In this document: positions 1 to 6,685 of the stretch, one piece after another
Layout of the letters: each line of letters begins with the position of its first letter
How positions within the stretch are numbered: the stretch's first letter is position 1
Source: an uncultured Eubacteriales bacterium
GTDB taxonomy: Bacteria; Bacillota_A; Clostridia; Lachnospirales; Cellulosilyticaceae
Direction of reading: 5' to 3'
Assembly (NCBI GenBank): GCA_900556665.1
Contig: USPX01000092.1
Coordinates: forward strand, 1 to 7,654
DNA: 7,654 nt
Position numbers and translations under genes: made by a program
Notes under the pieces: model-generated
Database searches by the model: none
Told to the model about the DNA's origin: nothing
What the model saw: the letters and a program-made list of their open reading frames with translations, nothing else

Positions 1-674
1 ATATCTTTAATTGCAGGCCATTCAACTGCTTTTATTTGTTGGAATATATTGGCCCCATCAATCATGGCTGCTTCTTTTAATTCACTACTTGCATTGGCTA
101 ATGCTGCTGTGTACATGATAGAAGCCCATCCTGCTCCTTGCCATATTCCACTGGCTATGTATATACTTCTGAATGCTTCAGGCATTGTTAAGAAATTAAG
201 TTTAGTTCCTAACAACATATTAATTGGTCCATTAACAGAAAGAAGAATCCTAACCATACCACATAAAACGATGATAGAAATGAAGTTTGGCATATACAGT
301 ACTAACTGTATCTTTTGTTTAAGCTTTGAACTTCCTATTCTATTTAATAGTAAGGCTAAAAGAATTGGTACTGGGAAGCCCCATAATAGTCCATAAACAG
401 CTAGTTTTAATGTATTAAGAAGATATCTCATAAAGTCAGGTGACGATAAAAATCTTTCGAAATACTTTAAGCCTACCCATTGACTTCCTAGTATGCCTTT
501 GATTGGGTTATACTTTTGAAAAGCAATTAGTATTCCTCCCATAGGAATATACTTAAAAATAATTGTCAGTAGTAAAGCCGGACCTAAGAACAATACATAG
601 AGCTGCCAATGTTGTTTCAAATATAATAATGTATTACGCAAGCTGTTGTTAATTGTTTTTTCCTTTAAAGGCAT
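1..674 (-). CDS. ABC sugar transporter permease, LplB/YtcP type (3' end off the left edge)
   Basis: This is an inner-membrane permease subunit of a binding-protein-dependent carbohydrate ABC importer. 224 residues are visible and the C-terminal part (about 70-90 residues by family length) is cut off. The N-terminal stretch with FKYIPMGGILIAFQKYNP (about 40-57), followed by KGILGSQWVGLKYFERF, is the hallmark of the LplB-like polysaccharide/oligosaccharide permeases. The EAA loop that contacts the ATPase is visible as EAAMIDGAN at residues 201-209. Hydrophobic segments lie near residues 25-51, 87-110, 124-147 and 170-194. The ATG at 674-672 has an AAAGGAG site nearby. The gene diverges from a LacI-type regulator, and a consensus promoter with repeated operator-like sites lies between them. 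A second permease, a solute-binding protein and perhaps glycoside hydrolases would be expected beyond the left edge. The substrate is unknown; oligosaccharides from plant polymers are typical for the family. Confidence 0.93.
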   Translation of the reverse strand, partial: MPLKEKTINNSLRNTLLYLKQHWQLYVLFLGPALLLTIIFKYIPMGGILIAFQKYNPIKGILGSQWVGLKYFERFLSSPDFMRYLLNTLKLAVYGLLWGFPVPILLALLLNRIGSSKLKQKIQLVLYMPNFISIIVLCGMVRILLSVNGPINMLLGTKLNFLTMPEAFRSIYIASGIWQGAGWASIMYTAALANASSELKEAAMIDGANIFQQIKAVEWPAIKD

Positions 675-766
675 TTTAAACTACTCCTTTCTCTTATCTT
701 GTGCATTATTGTGCATCATTGTGCAAATGTAAAACTAATTTTCTAAACAAAACTGTTTATATTGTT

Positions 767-796
767 ATTATAATCATATTTTTATACTAGTGTCAA
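767..796 (-). promoter_or_regulatory. Sigma-A promoter of the permease operon
   Basis: On the minus strand the -35 box TTGACA (796-791) and -10 box TATAAT (772-767) both match consensus and are separated by 18 bp. Transcription would start near 760, leaving a leader of about 85 nt before the permease ATG. The motif copy at 718-733 lies downstream of this start, where a bound repressor could act as a roadblock. The boxes are read directly; activity is inferred. Confidence 0.75.
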
Positions 797-853
797 TATG
801 TTATATTTACATTTGCACAATTATATTCGACTTTTGCACCGTTATTTTTACAT

Positions 854-882
854 TTGACTAATATAAATGAAGTATATATAAT
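854..882 (+). promoter_or_regulatory. Sigma-A promoter of the LacI-type regulator
   Basis: The -35 box TTGACT (854-859) and -10 box TATAAT (877-882) are 17 bp apart. Transcription would start near 889, about 67 nt before the ATG at 956. A partial motif copy overlaps the -35 box and a full copy lies downstream at 916-931, just before the ribosome binding site. Autoregulation is therefore likely. Confidence 0.7.
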
Positions 883-955
883 ATATTTAAAGAAGCAATA
901 TACTATTTCGTTTATTTTACATTTGCACAATTTTATAGATAAGGAGTTTACATTT

Positions 956-2020
956 ATGGCTGAACGAGTAACCATACAAGATATAGCAGATGCCCTGGGC
1001 TTGTCACGAAATACCGTGTCAAAGGCAATTAACAATACTGGCGTTCTAGCAGATAGTACAAGAGAAAAAATATTGCAAAAAGCAATTGAAATGGGGTATA
1101 AGCAATTTTCCTATTTAGCTTCACTGCCTAATTCAGAGGAAGAAAATGAACAAACAGCTAAGGCTGCTGGAGAAATAGCCTTATTTACGGGGAATTTTAT
1201 CGGAAATTCACATTTTGCCTCAATTATGTTAGATAAATTTCAAAAAGATATCTCTGCATTAGGATATAGTATGACCATACACAGGGTTTCTCCTGAAAAT
1301 GTAAAGACACAAACTTTACCAATCACATTTAATCCAATTAATACAAAAGGAATTATGTGTATCGAAATGTTTGATTATAACTACTGTAAAATGCTGAGCG
1401 AATTAAATATTCCTATGCTCATGGTGGATGGGCCTGTGCTTACATATGCCAGACCTTTAAATGCAGACATGTTACTTATGAATAATAATACAGGGATTTT
1501 TGAATTAATAAATAATCTCCAAAAGAAGGGGTTAAGTAAATTTGGATTCGTTGGTAAAATTACTCACTGTCGTTCATTCTTCGAACGTTATACAGCATTT
1601 AGAGATGCAATGTATTTGTACTCTCTTCCAATTGTTGAAGAATATTCACTTACACAAGCAAGCCCTAATAGCATGCACTATACAGAGTATCTATATAATT
1701 CTGTGGAAAATATGAAAGAATTACCTGAAGTTTTTATCTGTGCCAATGACTTTGCTGCCATTGATTTACTTCAGGCATTAAAAAAGCAAGGTATTAGCTG
1801 CCCAGATGATATTTTAATCGTAGGATTTGATGATTCACCAGAATCAAGACTTATGACACCAAAGCTTACAACATGTCACATTCATAGTCAAATCATGGGA
1901 TTCTCTGCAGCGCAGCTACTCATCTCCAGAATCAAACAACCTGATTTAAACTATCGTACACTTTATACGGAAACAGATCTCATATACAGAGAATCAACTT
2001 TGATTAAAGGAGAAAAATAA
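956..2020 (+). CDS. LacI-family transcriptional regulator
   Basis: A 354-residue sugar-responsive DNA-binding regulator. The start at 956 is preferred because AAGGAG (941-946) sits 9 nt upstream; the longer frame from TTG at 854 would begin inside the promoter. Residues 5-24 (VTIQDIADALGLSRNTVSKA) form the typical LacI helix-turn-helix. Residues about 74-345 form the periplasmic-binding-protein-like effector domain, with the family signatures VFICANDFAAIDLLQAL (259-275), PDDILIVGFDDSP (283-295) and PKLTT (302-306). The linker at about 50-70 is odd: the usual hinge helix (P-N-x-x-A-R-S-L) is replaced by SLPNSEEENEQ, which is acidic. The gene diverges from the sugar permease gene and overlaps the next gene by 1 bp (TAATG). 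It probably represses the transporter operon in the absence of its sugar ligand, which is not known. Confidence 0.93.
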   Translation: MAERVTIQDIADALGLSRNTVSKAINNTGVLADSTREKILQKAIEMGYKQFSYLASLPNSEEENEQTAKAAGEIALFTGNFIGNSHFASIMLDKFQKDISALGYSMTIHRVSPENVKTQTLPITFNPINTKGIMCIEMFDYNYCKMLSELNIPMLMVDGPVLTYARPLNADMLLMNNNTGIFELINNLQKKGLSKFGFVGKITHCRSFFERYTAFRDAMYLYSLPIVEEYSLTQASPNSMHYTEYLYNSVENMKELPEVFICANDFAAIDLLQALKKQGISCPDDILIVGFDDSPESRLMTPKLTTCHIHSQIMGFSAAQLLISRIKQPDLNYRTLYTETDLIYRESTLIKGEK

Positions 2021-2631
2021 TGTTTAGTAACTTACTTAGTCCTGACAATCCAATTATGCAATTTATTACCAAACTAGCTTATACCACTTGGCTCAATATC
2101 CTTTGGTTTATCTGTTGTATCCCAATTGTAACAATTGGTCCATCTACTGCTGCACTCTTTTATTGCTGCCAGCAAATAGTAGATGATACAGAAGGAAATA
2201 TTACAAGTGCCTTCTTTAAATCATTTAAGATGAATATGAAACAAGGCATTCATATTAGTGTCATACTAATAGCTTTAGGAAGTATCTTAGCTGTAGATGG
2301 TTACGTACTTTATCACTTATATACTAGCTCTGTATTTTGGACTATGCTTACAGCAGTTTTCATTGTGGCATGTATTATCTATTTCATGATTCTTATGTAT
2401 ATCTTTCCTTTACTTGCCCGCTTTCACAATACAACATTTGCTATGTTTAAGAATGCACTTATATTAAGTCTCCGTTACCTACTATGTACTATTCTCATGG
2501 CACTTATCTATTTTGCAATGCTCCTCATAGTGGTTAGATTCTATACACCTGCCATCATTTTTGGCATGGGTACTTGTGCTTTCTTATGTTCGCTTTTATT
2601 AAGTAGAATTATAAGACAGCTAGAACCTTAA
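2020..2631 (+). CDS. DUF624 (YesL-like) membrane protein
   Basis: A 203-residue integral membrane protein of the DUF624/YesL family. Recognisable features are the N-terminal LLSPDNPIMQFITKLAY and LNILWFICCIPIVTIGPSTAA, a strongly conserved family block at residues 25-45, then FFKSFKMNMKQ (65-75). About five hydrophobic segments are visible near 22-47, 75-99, 105-133, 147-172 and 176-195. The start codon shares one base with the regulator's stop (TAATG), and a purine-rich GGAG site lies just upstream, so the two are translationally coupled. In Bacillus subtilis yesL sits with the yesMNOPQ pectin-fragment regulation and uptake genes, and DUF624 genes commonly accompany LplB-type transporters. 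That suggests a role in the same sugar-uptake function. The biochemical activity of the family is unknown. Confidence 0.92.
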   Translation: MFSNLLSPDNPIMQFITKLAYTTWLNILWFICCIPIVTIGPSTAALFYCCQQIVDDTEGNITSAFFKSFKMNMKQGIHISVILIALGSILAVDGYVLYHLYTSSVFWTMLTAVFIVACIIYFMILMYIFPLLARFHNTTFAMFKNALILSLRYLLCTILMALIYFAMLLIVVRFYTPAIIFGMGTCAFLCSLLLSRIIRQLEP

Positions 2632-2661
2632 AGCATGATATTTATAGTTTACAAAACATAT

Positions 2662-2720
2662 AAAAACCGTAATAAGGGTAGCGTAACTTAATCTCGCCTT
2701 ATTACGGTTTTTGCTTTTTT
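2662..2720 (+). terminator. Rho-independent terminator after the regulator-DUF624 unit
   Basis: A perfect 16-bp inverted repeat: AAAAACCGTAATAAGG (2662-2677) pairs with 2697-2712 across a 19-nt loop and is followed by TGCTTTTTT (2712-2720). It ends the rightward transcript 30 bp after the DUF624 stop. The A-run on the other arm means it could also work leftward. Confidence 0.9.
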
Positions 2721-2757
2721 ATTTATCATATCTCTTATACTCTCTAATATTCTCATT

Positions 2758-3166
2758 GTATCTAAAATGTTTAATCTACCAGTATCCACACTCAGATATT
2801 AGCTTATTCCCCAACCTACAAAGGAAATCTGGCATTAGAGCATTTAGTGACAATGAACTCGAAGCACTTCGCGTCATTGAATGCTTAAAGAAATCTGGAC
2901 TTGAAATAAAAGAAATCAAACAATTTTTTGACTGGGTAAGTGAAGGTGCTACAACCTATCACCAAAGAAAAGAGTTATTTGAAACAAGAAAGCAAGCTAT
3001 TAAAGCAGAAATCAAAAGTCTAGAAAAAACGCTTGCTATGCTAAACTTCAAATGCTGGTACTATACTCAGGCTATATCAGATGGCAATGAAGCGGGCATC
3101 AATGCCATGCTCCCAGATAAACTACCAAGTGAAATTCAAAAACTATATGATAAGGCGCATGAATAA
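2758..3166 (+). pseudogene. MerR-family regulator remnant, frameshifted in the DNA-binding domain
   Basis: From about 2800 to 3166 one frame encodes the rear of a MerR-type regulator: LFPNLQRKSGIRAFSDNEL, IECLKKSGLEIKEIKQFF, then a charged coiled-coil helix (KQAIKAEIKSLEKTLAMLNFK) ending in LYDKAHE. The front half of the winged helix is not in that frame. It appears in another frame as VSKMFNLPVSTLRY at 2758-2799, which then hits TAG at 2800. Family members read TLRYYD(K/R)xGLFPN across this point, so about 11 bases seem missing near 2799-2803; an 11-base loss restores exactly the observed downstream frame. The bases before 2758 align poorly with a normal MerR start, and no ribosome binding site or start codon is visible. 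The frame extends back into the terminator but that part (rich in L, Y, S) does not look like protein. A sequencing error could explain the frameshift but not the missing start. Confidence 0.75.
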
Positions 3167-3168
3167 AA

Positions 3169-3217
3169 CAAAAGCACTACGGGAATATAACTATATACCA
3201 TAGTGCTTTCTTATAAA
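3169..3217. terminator. Bidirectional hairpin between convergent units
   Basis: AAAGCACTACGG (3171-3182) pairs with 3198-3209 over 12 positions with one mismatch. Read leftward, the stem is followed by TTTTGTTTTA, a good terminator for the histidine kinase gene. Read rightward the T-tract is weaker (TTTCTTAT) but may serve the MerR remnant. Confidence 0.7.
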
Positions 3218-3243
3218 TATATATTTTAATACGCCTCATATAT

Positions 3244-4548
3244 CTATTTAAACGTATTGTTCCTAAAGCAAATCCTAATTTCTAACTTTCTATCTTCTAA
3301 TGTAGCTATTATTTCTCCCCCATGTAATTCCACAATTCTTTTAGCTACTGCTAGCCCTAAGCCAGCACTATTACTATCCGTCCTTGCGTAGTCCCCCTTA
3401 TAAAATCTTTGAAACATATTGTCTGTATCAAGCTCACATTGTTCACTCACATAATTTATAAGACGTATGATAATGCACTTATCTTCTACTTTACTTTCAA
3501 ACCATACATCAACTTCTTGCATATTCTCATGCCCTTTAACTGCATACTTCATTGTATTAGAAAATAAATTTTGAAATACTCTTGCCATACGCTCGAAATC
3601 AATATCCATAATAAATGCCCCATTATCAATTTTATACTTTAAATTTAGCCCATGTTTACTTAGCAAAATTTGATTTTCATAAGCAAACTGCTTCAAAAAT
3701 GGGGTAATGTCTGCATGAATATGATCCATTACAAAACTTGGAGATTCTATTTTAGTAAGTTCAAAAAGTTCATTTACCAAACGATTTAATCCATTTAATC
3801 TGCGGTCAATAACTTCTATGTACTCACAAAAATTTTCCTCATCCTTACAGCCATTACGCTTTAATAAATCAACATATCCTATAATAGATGTTAGCGGACT
3901 TCTTAAATCATGAGATACATTTGAAATCAATTCATTTCTTTGCTTTTCTATTTGCTCCTTTTCTCTTAAGCTCTGCTGAATCGTATCATTCATCTGATTA
4001 ATTGTCCTACATAGCTGTGTCAGTTCATCATCCCCCTTTTCATGCATTGGCACATTCATATTCTCTATTGACCTATTCTTAACTTGATCTGATAAATATT
4101 GAATATAGTTAGATTTGTATTTTGTAATCAAATTAAATATTATTAAAAACAGTACACATACTAGGCCTATAAATCCACACGCACTTAAGAATATTGCGAT
4201 TTCACTTACTGTATTTTCAAAGCTAATTTGCTCTGCAATACGTATAATTTCTTTATTAAATATCAGTAAGAACATACGAATCACAATCACTTCAATAGTT
4301 AGTGCCATACCGGCAGAAAGCAAATAGAAATTTTTAATTGTATGAAAACGCTTTAATGATGTGAGCTTTAACATGCCAATAAAAATCCCTATAGCAACTA
4401 TATATACAACTAGTATTAATCCCTTTCTACATAATTGATTTTTTAACGTGTCCACTAAAAAATATCCGATTCCTAATGAAAGTAGTGCAATATATATGCT
4501 CAGTAGCACACGTTCTAAGAAAAATATGGGGTCTTTTATTTCTTTCAT
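3244..4548 (-). CDS. Sensor histidine kinase of a two-component system
   Basis: A 434-residue membrane sensor kinase that autophosphorylates on histidine and passes the phosphate to the adjacent response regulator. Four hydrophobic segments near residues 11-33, 43-60, 76-96 and 117-141 form the sensor part, with only short loops exposed outside. A HAMP-like linker and coiled coil (about 142-208) follows. The H-box is NVSHDLRSPLTSIIGYVDLL, with phospho-acceptor His213. The ATPase domain shows the N-box NLFSNTMKYA (327-336), the F-box FQRFYKGD (379-386) and the G2 box SAGLGLAVAKRIVELHGG (394-411). The G1 box (normally D-x-G-x-G) is degenerate and reads INYVSEQ near 364-370; an N-type variant of this box occurs in some kinases. 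The start codon overlaps the regulator's stop (ATGA, 4545-4548), so the pair is translationally coupled. The stimulus is unknown; the short-loop architecture would suit a membrane or envelope signal. Confidence 0.95.
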   Translation of the reverse strand: MKEIKDPIFFLERVLLSIYIALLSLGIGYFLVDTLKNQLCRKGLILVVYIVAIGIFIGMLKLTSLKRFHTIKNFYLLSAGMALTIEVIVIRMFLLIFNKEIIRIAEQISFENTVSEIAIFLSACGFIGLVCVLFLIIFNLITKYKSNYIQYLSDQVKNRSIENMNVPMHEKGDDELTQLCRTINQMNDTIQQSLREKEQIEKQRNELISNVSHDLRSPLTSIIGYVDLLKRNGCKDEENFCEYIEVIDRRLNGLNRLVNELFELTKIESPSFVMDHIHADITPFLKQFAYENQILLSKHGLNLKYKIDNGAFIMDIDFERMARVFQNLFSNTMKYAVKGHENMQEVDVWFESKVEDKCIIIRLINYVSEQCELDTDNMFQRFYKGDYARTDSNSAGLGLAVAKRIVELHGGEIIATLEDRKLEIRICFRNNTFK

Positions 4549-5228
4549 ATTTTATATCCTTTTCCCCATACTGTTTTGATATAATCTCTTTCATGATAAT
4601 CAAAATTTATTTTCTTTCTAATATTGGCAATGTGCATCATTACAGTATTCTCAGCACTAATAAACTCTTCATGCCAAACATTTTCATAGATTTGCTTCAT
4701 AGAAAGGACAATCCCCTTATTCCTTAATAAATATTCTAATATGGCAAATTCCTTAAATGTAAGATTGATCTCATAACCATTCACCCAAACTTGGTGTGTT
4801 TCAATATTAAGTGATAAATCTTCATAGTTCATCATAGTTGTATAACTAGCTTGATTATTATACTGCCTATATCTTCTAAGCTGTGCCTTAATTCTGCTCA
4901 TAAGCTGTGCCGCATTAAATGGCTTAGTTACATAATCATCTCCACCTACCATAAGCCCCTCTATAATATCCATATCATCTGATTTTGCAGAAAGAAAAAT
5001 AATAGGTACTTTCGTCTTCTCCCGAATTTTGATACACGCACTTATCCCATCCATCTTTGGCATCATCACATCTAGCAAAATCAATGAAACCTTAACTTGG
5101 TCTAATAATTCTAATGCAGTAATGGCATTATCACATTTTAAAAATTGATATCCTTCATTGGCAAGGTAAATGCCTAACAAATTACTAATATCACTATCAT
5201 CATCAACAATTAAAATATACTCATTCAT
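4545..5228 (-). CDS. OmpR/VanR-type response regulator
   Basis: A 227-residue DNA-binding response regulator. The receiver domain (1-120) has the acidic pair Asp9-Asp10 in ILIVDDDSD, phospho-acceptor Asp53 in LLDVMMPKMDG, Ser80 in IFLSAK and Lys102 in VTKPF. The winged-helix DNA-binding domain (about 130-227) carries LTFKEFAILEYLLRNKG, ENTVMMHIANIRKKI (the recognition helix) and the C-terminal VWGKGYKI. All key residues are present, so it should be functional. The start directly abuts the methyltransferase stop (TAA at 5231-5229, ATG at 5228-5226). Its GAGG ribosome binding site therefore lies within the end of the upstream gene. It is the partner of the overlapping downstream kinase. The VanR-like class often controls envelope-related genes, but the targets here cannot be read from the sequence. 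Confidence 0.96.
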   Translation of the reverse strand: MNEYILIVDDDSDISNLLGIYLANEGYQFLKCDNAITALELLDQVKVSLILLDVMMPKMDGISACIKIREKTKVPIIFLSAKSDDMDIIEGLMVGGDDYVTKPFNAAQLMSRIKAQLRRYRQYNNQASYTTMMNYEDLSLNIETHQVWVNGYEINLTFKEFAILEYLLRNKGIVLSMKQIYENVWHEEFISAENTVMMHIANIRKKINFDYHERDYIKTVWGKGYKI

Positions 5229-5777
5229 TTAATTCCTCATTTCAAAAACATAAGCTGGTGGTAAATTAAGCCATTCTCTATACACACCATGAATTTTAAA
5301 GAATTTCTCAAAATACCCTCGCTTTACTAGCGTATATTGGAAAGTAATAAATCTCCCTTCTTTACCTATTATATTTTTTGTTACTTGTAAAATTTGATTC
5401 GAAATATCTACTGGTAATGAAGTAAATGGTAATCCCGATACAACATAATCAACTGTTTCATATCCTAATTTCTGAATGTACACATGAGCCTCTTCCGCAC
5501 TGCCATTTATAATATGCACATTCTCCTCATTAGCAAAAAGCTCTTTCAGTATATTAACAAAATCTTTATTCTGCTCAATTAAAATAACCGTTGTCTCTTT
5601 TCTTCTATTTTTAATAATTTCTCTTGTAAATACACCCGTCCCAGGCCCATACTCAACAATAACTTCTGCCTTTTTAAAATCAATTGGTGCCATCATCTTT
5701 TTCGCAAGTCTCTTACCACTAGGCGCAATTGCTCCAACTGTTCTAGGATGTTTTAAATACTCTAATATAAATTTCAT
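5229..5777 (-). CDS. SAM-dependent methyltransferase, phospholipid N-methyltransferase-like
   Basis: A 182-residue class I methyltransferase resembling COG3963 (PmtA-like) and the KsgA/Erm fold. The N-terminus FILEYLKHPRTVGAIAPSGKRLA is typical of COG3963 proteins. Motif I is VEYGPGTGVF (41-50), which binds S-adenosylmethionine; the acidic end of strand 2 is Glu68 in ILIEQN. Motif IV is VVSGLPF (112-118), with SGLPF as in PmtA where Erm/KsgA enzymes have N-L-P-Y. Length suits the family. The gene reads straight into the response regulator with no gap and has an AAAGGTG site before its ATG, so it is probably co-expressed with the two-component system. Phosphatidylethanolamine headgroup methylation is the family precedent, but many clostridial members are uncharacterised and the substrate here is not established. 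Confidence 0.85.
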   Translation of the reverse strand: MKFILEYLKHPRTVGAIAPSGKRLAKKMMAPIDFKKAEVIVEYGPGTGVFTREIIKNRRKETTVILIEQNKDFVNILKELFANEENVHIINGSAEEAHVYIQKLGYETVDYVVSGLPFTSLPVDISNQILQVTKNIIGKEGRFITFQYTLVKRGYFEKFFKIHGVYREWLNLPPAYVFEMRN

Positions 5778-5842
5778 TCACACTCACACCTTTCACTTAA
5801 ACTTATATTAGCTTTAATACTTAAAACATATCCTTATTTAAA

Positions 5843-5860
5843 TCTAAAGTTTCCTTTAGA
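5843..5860 (-). other. Small hairpin at the Nudix gene stop
   Basis: A 7-bp inverted repeat (TCTAAAG / CTTTAGA) with a GAAA tetraloop when read leftward. It includes the Nudix stop codon at 5858-5856 and opens the 78-bp gap before the methyltransferase gene. There is no strong T-tract after it, so it may be a weak attenuator or an RNA-processing or 3'-end-protecting element rather than a terminator. Confidence 0.4.
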
Positions 5861-6377
5861 ATTTTCCCTTATTCTTAATCATTTGTAATACTTTTGCTTC
5901 TCGTTTAATCATAATTTCATTAAAGTAATCTTCACTTGTATATGCTAAGTTCACCCTAATAGCTTCATCCAAATCAACAAATCGAAGCACAAATCCTGCT
6001 TCTGCCTCATACTCGTCTAAATTCTGCTGCCCTATTTGACTTTCTGTTTTACAAGTATAATAAAAGTTCTCTTGTTCAAAAATCGTATGTGGAGAAGTAT
6101 TACTTTTTTGACGACGTAGCACACTTCCAAATTCACATATTGATTCAGGAATAACAGTTAACCCAGTCTCTTCTTTAACTTCTCTAATTAATGCTTCTTT
6201 CTTTTCCTCACCTTCATGAATTCCTCCACCTGGAAACTTATAATATTTCTCCTTTTTGCTATAAACAAGGGCTATCTTATGATGATCCCTCATAATAATT
6301 GCCCTTGCAGATGGTCTGCTAAATACACTATCATCCTGTTCATAATCCTTTAAGTCCATTTCAAATAATTGTCTCAT
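5856..6377 (-). CDS. Nudix hydrolase
   Basis: A 173-residue hydrolase of nucleoside diphosphates linked to another moiety. The Nudix box (G-x5-E-x7-R-E-U-x-E-E-x-G-U) is complete at residues 51-73. It starts in GGGIHEGE and ends in REVKEETGL, with the metal-binding glutamates Glu66, Glu69 and Glu70 present. The lead-in YYKFPGGG is also typical of the fold. The SRPSARAIIM stretch near 20-29 is the first beta strand. A strong AAGGAGG site lies 5 nt before the ATG. The gene is on the same strand as the methyltransferase, 78 bp upstream of it, and may be the first gene of the cluster or a separate unit. The Nudix family is broad, so the substrate (for example oxidised nucleotides, NADH or ADP-ribose) cannot be assigned. 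Confidence 0.93.
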   Translation of the reverse strand: MRQLFEMDLKDYEQDDSVFSRPSARAIIMRDHHKIALVYSKKEKYYKFPGGGIHEGEEKKEALIREVKEETGLTVIPESICEFGSVLRRQKSNTSPHTIFEQENFYYTCKTESQIGQQNLDEYEAEAGFVLRFVDLDEAIRVNLAYTSEDYFNEIMIKREAKVLQMIKNKGKF

Positions 6378-6619
6378 TAATGCCTCCTTAGTTAAAAGCC
6401 AAATATTACTTTCTCGTTTTTCTTATAATTTTGTAGTCGTACAAAAACATAAAAAAATTGAAACAACACTTCAAACCTATTCAAACAGGCACGCTGAATT
6501 AGTTGAAAAATTATAATCATTTTATACTTAATACTACCTTCTTTGTATATTTTTTATATGTCTATGCATATATTAATATTAGTAGTAGATGTTTCTATTA
6601 TAAATATAGTGTTCATCTA

Positions 6620-6647
6620 TTGATTTATCACTGTAAAGTGATATACT
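6620..6647 (+). promoter_or_regulatory. Extended -10 promoter of the antitoxin RNA, with a palindrome in the spacer
   Basis: The -35 box TTGATT (6620-6625) and -10 box TATACT (6642-6647) are 16 bp apart, with a TGn extension (6639-6641). Transcription would start near 6654, about 30 nt before the first antitoxin repeat. The spacer is filled by an 18-bp dyad, TATCACTGTAAAGTGATA (6626-6643), which overlaps the -10 box and looks like a repressor operator. The bound protein is unknown. Confidence 0.65.
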
Positions 6648-6685
6648 TGTTTTATAGAAGATTATTTAGTCTTTCTATAACAAGG

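Larger units (their letters stand above)
701..931. promoter_or_regulatory. Cluster of operator-like motifs, TTTACATTTGCACAAT
   Basis: The 16-mer TTTACATTTGCACAAT occurs exactly three times: on the minus strand at 718-733 and on the plus strand at 806-821 and 916-931. Partial copies lie at 847-858 (TTTACATTTGAC, overlapping the regulator's -35 box) and 832-840 (TTTTGCACC). Two further GTGCA-WNATT units at 701 and 711 continue the 718-733 copy at a 10-bp period, about one helical turn. The sites flank both divergent promoters, so the adjacent LacI-type protein probably binds here to control both the transporter and itself. The motif is not palindromic and has no central CG, unlike a classical LacI operator. 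The binding protein is inferred from position only. Confidence 0.65.

Noticed and set aside
49..396. 115-codon plus-strand frame
   Set aside because: Lies antisense to the clearly recognisable sugar permease and has no family features.
854..955. 34-residue N-terminal extension of the LacI-type regulator from TTG at 854
   Set aside because: The extension starts in the -35 box and precedes the likely transcription start; the good ribosome binding site and the family N-terminus both point to ATG 956.
793..1035. 80-codon minus-strand frame over the regulator's promoter
   Set aside because: Overlaps the promoter, operators and helix-turn-helix coding region of the LacI-type gene; composition is not protein-like.
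4115..4727. Two plus-strand frames inside the two-component genes
   Set aside because: Antisense shadows of the histidine kinase and response regulator, with no ribosome binding sites or recognisable domains.
6423..6475. Possible leftward promoter for the Nudix gene (TTGAAG, 17 bp, TATGTT)
   Set aside because: Both boxes match consensus only partly in very AT-rich DNA; a promoter must exist in 6378-6500 but I cannot place it with confidence. I see nothing else definite in 6378-6619.
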